64,000 nt of DNA from Chloroflexota bacterium (GTDB lineage Bacteria; Chloroflexota; Limnocylindria; Limnocylindrales; CSP1-4), in assembly GCA_019637815.1 (NCBI GenBank), contig JAHBUZ010000007.1, positions 1 to 64,000 of the forward strand, written 5' to 3'. Of this stretch, positions 58,970 to 64,000 are shown one piece after another. Numbering within the stretch: the first letter of the stretch is position 1; each line of letters opens with the position of its first letter. Below the pieces are notes generated by a model, which saw only the letters and a program-made list of their open reading frames with translations, ran no database searches and was not told the origin of the DNA. A program made the translations under genes and the position numbers.

Positions 58970-59685
58970 CGACGCGCTCCTCCGGAGGGACCGCTCGGGC
59001 CGCCGCGCCAGCGCCGCCCGATTCGGCCGAGGTGGCGCGGCGACTCATCTCGCTGCTGCTCCAGCACGGCTACCGACAGGGGGACCGCCTGCCCGCCGAG
59101 CGCCAGCTGGGCCATGACCTGGGGGTCGGTCGGTCGGTGGTCCGGGAGGCGCTCCGGTCACTGTCGCTGCTGGGCATCGTGGACCTTCGGCCGGGAGCCG
59201 GCACGTACCTCAGCCAGGTGGCCGACGAGCCGGTCCCCAAGGTCAGCGAGCTGGGTCGGCTGCTGAGCCCTCGCCGCGTGGCGGACCTCGCGACCGTGAG
59301 CCTGCACCTGGAGGCCGTGATGGCCGGGTTCGCGGCGGAACGACGGAGCGCTGACGCCATCGCGGACCTCGATCGTCTCCAGGCGGACCTCGTGGCGGGC
59401 CGACGGCCGGTCGCGGTGACGGACGTGGAGCGGACCTTCCACGCCGCGGTCTGGGAGGCGGCATCCAACCACGTGCTCGCGGAGATCCTGGCGAGCATCC
59501 GCGCGCTCTTGGATGCGTCGCTGTCCGGCGCGATCGAGACCGCCACCGACCAGCACTGGGTGGTCCAGGACCACACCACCATCCTCGAGGCGATCCGCTA
59601 TCGCGAGTCGGAGGCGGCCCACGCGGCGATGGTGGGCCACATGACGCGCGTCGCACAGCGCCTCACGGCCGCCGGCAAGGGCTAG
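58966..59685 (+). CDS. GntR-family regulator, FadR subfamily (second)
   Basis: A 239-residue FadR-type protein. The wHTH reads GYRQGDRLPAERQLGHDLGVGRSVVREALRSLSLLGIVDLRPGAGTYLS (in part: VVREALRSLSLLGIVDLRPGAGT). The FCD domain keeps TDVERTFHAAVWEAASNHV and DHTTILEAIRYRESEAAHAAM, so a metal and effector site is likely. The GTG start overlaps the previous stop (GTGA). The two proteins share the fold but differ through most of the effector domain, so two different ligands or a heterodimer are possible. The tail is short. Confidence 0.9.
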   Translation: MTTRSSGGTARAAAPAPPDSAEVARRLISLLLQHGYRQGDRLPAERQLGHDLGVGRSVVREALRSLSLLGIVDLRPGAGTYLSQVADEPVPKVSELGRLLSPRRVADLATVSLHLEAVMAGFAAERRSADAIADLDRLQADLVAGRRPVAVTDVERTFHAAVWEAASNHVLAEILASIRALLDASLSGAIETATDQHWVVQDHTTILEAIRYRESEAAHAAMVGHMTRVAQRLTAAGKG

Positions 59686-59723
59686 CGAGGTCCCACGCAG
59701 CGTCCAGCCGGACGGGTGTCGCG

Positions 59724-61037
59724 TCAGAGGCTGGCGAGGATGCCGTCCATGACCTCGAGCGTGCGGGTCGCGTCCGCATGGGTCAGCGAGCCGGACACGT
59801 ACCAGCGACCCCGGAACATGACCAGGACGCCCTGGTCCGCGAGACCCTTCCGGATCCGCTCACCGAGCGCGTGGTCCGCGACGGGATACCAGTCGCCGAT
59901 GTTCCATGCCCGCTCGATGGGCACGGGATAGCACATGACCACGCCCGGACACTCCTGGACCAGGAGCGGCACACCGCGGCGTGCCGCGATCTCCCGGAGA
60001 CCGGACACGAGGGGCGCCTGGACCTCCGCCACGCGGCGGAAGAAGGCACCATCGTCCTGCTCCAGGTAGCGCATCGTGGCGAGGCTCGCGACGACACCCA
60101 GGGGATAGCCGTTGAAGGTGCCCGCGCTGACCACCGTGCGCTCCTGGCACAGGTCCATGATCGCGGCCTTGCCACAGACCGCGGAGAGTGGCGCCCCACC
60201 GGCCACCGCCTTGCCCAGCGTGGTCAGGTCCGGCGTCACGCCCAGCAGCCCCTGGGCGCCACCCATGGACACCCGGAAGCCGGTGATGATCTCGTCGAAG
60301 CAGAGCACGATGCCGTACTGGTCGCACAGCTCGCGGACCCGCTCCAGATAGCCCGGCCGGGGCATGCAGCAGCCGCCGTTCGCGTTGATGGCCTCCATCA
60401 GGATGAGCGCCACCTGGTCGCCGTACCGCTCGAGCGTGCGGGTCAGGACGTCGATGTCGTTCCAGGGCAGCTTGAACGACTGGCGACGGACATCCGGGTC
60501 GAGGCCCTTCGAGGTGAACAGGTCGTCCGTCTGGTACAGCGCATAGGGTGGGCCGGAGGGGTCGGGGTCCACGCCACCGCCATACACGTTGTCCAGCCAG
60601 CCGTGGTAGTGACCATCGAACCGGATGAACAGGTTGCGGCCCGTGTACGCCCGGGCGAGCCGGATGGCCAGCTGCACCGCCTCCGTGCCGGACAGGAGGT
60701 AGCGCACCTTCTCGGCGCTCGGCACGTGCGCCACGATGCGCTCTGCCAGCTCGATCTCCGCCGGATGTCGCCGGCCGGGGTCCAGGTACGGCAGCCGGTC
60801 GAGCTGCTCGCGCATGGGGCCGAGCACCGCCTCGATGCCGTAGCCCAGGCTGCCCGCGCCCATGCCGCAGATGTAGTCGATGTACTCGTTGCCGTCCACG
60901 TCCCAGACGTGCGCGCCCGCCGCACGGTCGATCCAGATCGGCCCGAACAGCTCATAGCCGGGCAGGTTGCTGTGCTGTCCCGGCATGACGCGTCGCGCCT
61001 GCTCGTCCAGCCGATCGGACAGCGTCATGGACCGCAT
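59724..61037 (-). CDS. Class III aminotransferase, glutamate-1-semialdehyde-2,1-aminomutase-like
   Basis: A 437-residue PLP enzyme. PGQHSNLPGYELFGPIWIDRAAGAHVWDVDG and IDYICGMGAGSLGYG are the HemL-like N-terminus; the PLP phosphate site is LLSGTEAVQLAIRLARAYTGR, with RFDGHYHGWLDN next. CFDEIITGFRVSMGGAQG and the Schiff-base Lys in TTLGKAVAGGAPLSAVCG complete the site. It groups with GSA-aminomutase-like enzymes of catabolic clusters, not the porphyrin enzyme, as no hem genes are near. It may transaminate a sugar-acid aldehyde or keto group. ATG has AAGGAG at 9 nt. A TTGACA -35 (61145-61140) lies upstream, shared back-to-back with the lactonase. Confidence 0.9.
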   Translation of the reverse strand: MRSMTLSDRLDEQARRVMPGQHSNLPGYELFGPIWIDRAAGAHVWDVDGNEYIDYICGMGAGSLGYGIEAVLGPMREQLDRLPYLDPGRRHPAEIELAERIVAHVPSAEKVRYLLSGTEAVQLAIRLARAYTGRNLFIRFDGHYHGWLDNVYGGGVDPDPSGPPYALYQTDDLFTSKGLDPDVRRQSFKLPWNDIDVLTRTLERYGDQVALILMEAINANGGCCMPRPGYLERVRELCDQYGIVLCFDEIITGFRVSMGGAQGLLGVTPDLTTLGKAVAGGAPLSAVCGKAAIMDLCQERTVVSAGTFNGYPLGVVASLATMRYLEQDDGAFFRRVAEVQAPLVSGLREIAARRGVPLLVQECPGVVMCYPVPIERAWNIGDWYPVADHALGERIRKGLADQGVLVMFRGRWYVSGSLTHADATRTLEVMDGILASL

Positions 61038-61133
61038 GGTGTGCTCCTTGGAGTGCCGTGGCCGACGCTGCTCCGGACGCCCGGATGTGGTCAGCCACTC
61101 TGTTCGACCGATCTCGACGGTGCTACACTCCCC

Positions 61134-61151
61134 GCTGGTTGTCAAGCCAGC
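61134..61151 (-). promoter_or_regulatory. -35 element and partial inverted repeat upstream of the aminotransferase
   Basis: TTGACA at 61145-61140 (minus) lies inside GCTGG-TTGTCAAG-CCAGC, a 5-bp inverted pair. A TGTAGC or TAGCAC -10 candidate lies near 61120-61127. The CTGG/CCAG core echoes the operator at the CUT1 promoter. Confidence 0.4.
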
Positions 61152-61263
61152 CGGCCGGCCGTCGCGGACGTGCGGGACACGGTGACGGAGCGCCCTCGCG
61201 GCGCGGGCGGCCAGGGCCGGATCGGATGCGCGTCGGCGACAGGGCGGACCGGAGGAGGTGGAC

Positions 61264-63189
61264 GTGGCGACCATCGCCCCTCGAGACATCCTCCGGGCAG
61301 GTCCGCTGTCCCTGACCCTCGACGCGGGCGCGCTGCGCTGGATCGGTGTGGATGGCGAGGAGGCGATCCGGGGCATCGAGCTGGCGGTCCGGGATCCCGC
61401 GTGGGGCACGGTGCCCACAGTGTTCACGGAGCACCGGGTCACCCGGGGACACGACGGCTTCACGGTCGAGCTCGCGGCCACCAACACCGCGGGCGACATC
61501 GACTTCGCGTGGCAGGGCCGTATCGAGGGCGACGCGGACGGCACCATCCGGTTCACCGTCGATGGCGTGGCGCGTCGCTCGTTCCTGCGCGCACGCATCG
61601 GTCTGTGCGTGCTCCACCCACGGTCGCTCGCGGGGCGGCCGATCAGGGTCACGACGCCCTGGGGGACGACCCACGCTCGCCTGCCCCGGACCATCGCCCC
61701 GGTGGCGCCGGTGAGCATCGTCCGGGCGCTGCGGCAACCGCTCGCGACCGGCGGCAGCCTGGAGCTGACCTTCACGGGCGACCTGTTCGAGATGGAGGAC
61801 CAGCGCAACTTCGGGGACGCCTCCTTCAAGACCTACTCCACGCCCCTGTGCGTCCCCTACCCGGTGTGGGTGGAGGCGGGCACGCGTATCAGCCAGGGGA
61901 TCGTGCTCACGCTCGACCGTCCCTCGCCCTCGACCCCAGGGACGGCATCCCGACGCCGATCGACCCGGACCGACCCGGTGGAGGTGGTGGTCGGGACACG
62001 CGGCCACGCGATGCCCAGCCTGGGTCTCGCGGCGGGCGATCCGGGGACCCTGCTCACCGATGGAGCGATGGACCACCTGCGGCGGCTGGGGCTGGGCCAT
62101 GTCCGGGTGACCGTCGACACGGTCGACGACGCCGGCACGGACCGGATGCTCGACGGGCTGCGCCGGGCGCGGCTCGTGGACGCGCCCGTGGAGCTGGAGC
62201 TGCACACCGACGAGGTCGGCACCGGCGTGACGGAGGCGATCGGCCGATGTCTCGAGGGCTCCCAGCCACTCGCGCGCGTGCTCGTGTTCGAGCGTGCCTC
62301 GTTCCTGACCACGCGCGCCGCAGCGGTGCGCGCTCGCGAGGCGCTCCGGGCGCAGGGCAGCGCGGCACCCGTGATCGGTGGGTCGGCGGCCTGGTTCGAC
62401 CTCGTCAACATGGGCAGCGTCCCCATCGACGCGCTCGACGCGCTGGCGTTCGGGATGTGTCCCCAGGCGCACGCGGGCGACGACGCGACGGTCATGGAGA
62501 ACGTCACCACCCTCGACGACCTCGTGGCGAGCGGGCTCGTCCTGGCCGGGGGTCGGCCCCTCGTGATCGGCCCGGTGGGCATCGCCTATCCGTTCGACCC
62601 GTGGGCACGAGGGATACCGCCCGCGGCCGATGGGCTGCCGGCCACGCACGATCGGCGGCACGCCACCTCGTTCGGCGCCGCGTGGGCCCTGGGTGCGCTC
62701 GCCCACGCACTCCGACCGGGCGTGGCGGCGGTCACGCTGCGGGACCTGGCAGGCTGGTCCGGGGTGGTGGCCGCGGCCCAGCCGGGACTGCCGACGCTCG
62801 TGACGGACGACGGCCTCGAGCCCGGCGCGGGCGACGTGCTGCCCGTCTACCACGTGCTCGCGGACGTCCTGGGGCTGGGCGGTGGCGTGCGCCGCCTGCG
62901 CTCGACCGCACCCACGGGCGTGGCGTGTCTCGCGCTCGCCGCGGGACGCCGTCGACGGGTGCTGCTGGCCAACCTGACACCTGCCCCGCGTGTGGTCCGG
63001 CTGCGGTTCCCTGGCAGCAGCCGGCCGTCCGTCCGGATCCTGGACGAGCGGACGTTGCCCACGGCCGTGCGTGACCCGGTCGCGTTCCACGCGGATCCCG
63101 GCCAGCCACTCGATGGACCGGAGGGCTGGATGCTCGAGATCGGGCCGTATGGGCTCGCGCGCATCGATGCGGACATCGGGGGACGATGA
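61264..63189 (+). CDS. D-apionate-lactonase-like protein
   Basis: A ~641-residue protein. The N-terminal third follows the apionolactonase (ApnL) family: LRAGPLSLTLDAGALRWI, IRGIELAVRDPAWGTVPTVF, FLRARIGLCVLHP, and the strong string FEMEDQRNFGDASFKTY (~175-191), with PLCVPYPVWVEAGTRISQ after it. A middle TIM-barrel-like part (LGLGHVRVTVDTVDDAG, SAAWFDLVNMG) and a C-terminal beta domain (RRVLLANLTPAPRVVRLRF) complete the three-domain layout. In known pathways ApnL opens D-apionolactone to D-apionate after apiose oxidation. Similarity is by eye; residues giving lactone specificity are not checked. The GTG at 61264 has GGAGGAGG 5 nt upstream. It precedes the SDR that leaves the window. Confidence 0.65.
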   Translation: MATIAPRDILRAGPLSLTLDAGALRWIGVDGEEAIRGIELAVRDPAWGTVPTVFTEHRVTRGHDGFTVELAATNTAGDIDFAWQGRIEGDADGTIRFTVDGVARRSFLRARIGLCVLHPRSLAGRPIRVTTPWGTTHARLPRTIAPVAPVSIVRALRQPLATGGSLELTFTGDLFEMEDQRNFGDASFKTYSTPLCVPYPVWVEAGTRISQGIVLTLDRPSPSTPGTASRRRSTRTDPVEVVVGTRGHAMPSLGLAAGDPGTLLTDGAMDHLRRLGLGHVRVTVDTVDDAGTDRMLDGLRRARLVDAPVELELHTDEVGTGVTEAIGRCLEGSQPLARVLVFERASFLTTRAAAVRAREALRAQGSAAPVIGGSAAWFDLVNMGSVPIDALDALAFGMCPQAHAGDDATVMENVTTLDDLVASGLVLAGGRPLVIGPVGIAYPFDPWARGIPPAADGLPATHDRRHATSFGAAWALGALAHALRPGVAAVTLRDLAGWSGVVAAAQPGLPTLVTDDGLEPGAGDVLPVYHVLADVLGLGGGVRRLRSTAPTGVACLALAAGRRRRVLLANLTPAPRVVRLRFPGSSRPSVRILDERTLPTAVRDPVAFHADPGQPLDGPEGWMLEIGPYGLARIDADIGGR

Positions 63190-63274
63190 GCCGGGAACCA
63201 CGACCTGACCACGAACGAGCCCACGATCGGGCACCCACGAACGACCACATGCACACCACGAGGAGGGATGACGG

Positions 63275-64000
63275 ATGGCGCCAGGACTGGATCGACTGAC
63301 AGGCAAGCGCGTCGTGATCACCGGCGCGAGCTCCGGCATCGGCGAGGCGACGGCGGTCCTGTTCGCGCGCGAGGGCGCGCGCGTCGCGCTGCTCAGCCGA
63401 CGCGAGGACGCCCTGGAGGAGGTGGCGGGGCGGATCCGGGCCGACGGTGGGACCGCGCTCGTGCTGCCCTGCGATGTCTCGAAGGAGGACCAGGTCCAGG
63501 CGGCGTTCGCACGCGCCGAGGAGGCCTGGGGCGGCCTGGACACCGTGGTCGGCGTGGCGGGGGTGGAGCTCTATGACGTCGGTGACGATCGGGTCGACCG
63601 ACTCGATCTGTCGGTGTGGCAGCAGACCATCGACATCAACCTCACGGGCATGTTCCTGACCCTCAAGTACGGCGTCCAGGCGCTCCTGCGCGCAGGTGGT
63701 GGCGCCATCGTGGTGACCGGCTCGCCCACGGGCCTGTACGGCATCGCCCTGGGTGAGGACGCCTACAGCGCCGCGAAGGCAGGCTGCCACGGGCTCGCGC
63801 GCGTGGTGGCCAACGAGGTGGCGCGCGATGGCATCCGCGTGAACATCGTGGTGCCGGGTCTCATCGACACGCCCATCAACGCGCGCTTCAAGGAGAACCA
63901 CCCCGAGGACTGGGCGGCGGTCAACAGCCTCGTGCCCATGCGCCGCGCGGGCCTCGCCGAGGAGGTCGCGACGATGAACCTGTGGCTCTGCACGGACGAG
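63275..64000 (+). CDS. SDR-family dehydrogenase (3' end beyond window)
   Basis: 242 codons are visible and the frame is still open at the right edge, so at most a few residues are missing. The cofactor motif is TGASSGIGEATAV, with LLSRRED (NADP-type) after beta-2. VGVAGVELYDVGD, VVTGSPTGLYG (Ser), YSAAKAGCHGLARVVA (Tyr and Lys in place) and VVPGLIDTPIN follow, so the active site is intact. The ATG follows GAGGAGGGATGACGG. Directly behind the lactonase-like gene (85 nt), it would oxidise the sugar to its lactone or the opened acid. It is a good candidate for the pathway's dehydrogenase. Confidence 0.9.
   Translation, partial: MAPGLDRLTGKRVVITGASSGIGEATAVLFAREGARVALLSRREDALEEVAGRIRADGGTALVLPCDVSKEDQVQAAFARAEEAWGGLDTVVGVAGVELYDVGDDRVDRLDLSVWQQTIDINLTGMFLTLKYGVQALLRAGGGAIVVTGSPTGLYGIALGEDAYSAAKAGCHGLARVVANEVARDGIRVNIVVPGLIDTPINARFKENHPEDWAAVNSLVPMRRAGLAEEVATMNLWLCTDE

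Noticed and set aside
59778..63074. Nearly 1100-codon plus-strand frame across aminotransferase and lactonase
   Set aside because: It runs opposite the aminotransferase, then out of phase with the lactonase, which has clear motifs. GC-rich third positions suppress stops in the wrong frame.

Overview
The window is about 70% GC and densely coded, with many ATGA/GTGA start-stop overlaps and frequent GTG (and at least one TTG) starts. It has several features of a free-living, high-GC, F420-using bacterium: LLM-type F420-dependent oxidoreductases, Tat-exported solute-binding proteins and several transcripts that look leaderless (an extended -10 ending 6-7 nt before the ATG). Gene content and style fit an uncultured Chloroflexota of the Limnocylindria/Ellin6529 kind, or an actinomycete. 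No rRNA or marker gene settles this, so the assignment is an inference. There are no insertion sequences, prophage genes or CRISPR arrays.

Region 1 (0-15.2 kb) is a catabolic locus for an imported nitrogenous or amide-like compound. On the minus strand a branched-chain-amino-acid-type ABC importer (LivH, LivM, binding protein, LivG, LivF) is translationally coupled to an ATZ/TRZ-type amidohydrolase. It is followed by a bicupin protein, an SDR-like protein lacking the catalytic Tyr/Lys, an XRE-cupin regulator and a ModA-like lipid- or membrane-targeted binding protein. Divergently on the plus strand lie a second SDR-like protein lacking Tyr/Lys, a creatinase-fold M24 protein with a Cys in place of a metal-ligand Asp, a 3-hydroxyisobutyrate-dehydrogenase-type enzyme and a second amidohydrolase. 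Three promoters of this locus share a CGTGCAGYSACAC motif lying in or next to the -35/-10 spacer, so the region looks like one regulon.

Region 2 (15.2-33.7 kb) is mixed housekeeping and stress functions: a MazE/AbrB-PIN toxin-antitoxin pair with a palindromic leaderless promoter, a class III aminotransferase, small membrane proteins, a Vps62/NPP1-like membrane protein, an HMCES/YedK DNA-protein crosslinker, a large secreted subtilase, a Tat-exported binding protein, CorA, a UspA protein, two MFS transporters and a GH13 glucan enzyme. Upstream of the two MFS genes is a very clear cyclic-di-AMP (ydaO/yuaA class) riboswitch with its own extended -10 promoter. A tRNA-Pro(UGG) with an encoded CCA lies at 33.65-33.73 kb.

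Region 3 (33.8-48.7 kb) has a self-inhibited Fic protein, a truncated DUF1214 gene, a UvrA2-like ABC protein, DUF4328, an SDR, a tandem UspA protein next to a GNAT acetyltransferase, a DUF1801 protein, an LLM oxidoreductase, an MBOAT/SGNH O-acetylation pair, two small membrane proteins, a tartrate/D-malate dehydrogenase behind a LacI-type palindrome, and a second (FitAB-like) toxin-antitoxin pair with a leaderless promoter.

Region 4 (48.7 kb to the end) is a carbohydrate-acid or branched-sugar utilisation locus. The minus strand carries a CUT1 ABC importer (Tat binding protein, two permeases, UgpC/MalK ATPase) followed by a sugar isomerase/epimerase, an FGGY kinase, a BtpA/SgcQ protein and an M29 aminopeptidase. 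Divergent from it are two overlapping GntR/FadR regulators, a glutamate-1-semialdehyde-aminomutase-like aminotransferase, and, divergent again, a D-apionate-lactonase-like protein followed by an SDR that runs off the window. Together they suggest uptake, lactone hydrolysis, oxidation, isomerisation and phosphorylation of an apiose-like or related plant-derived sugar acid. The exact substrate cannot be read from sequence.
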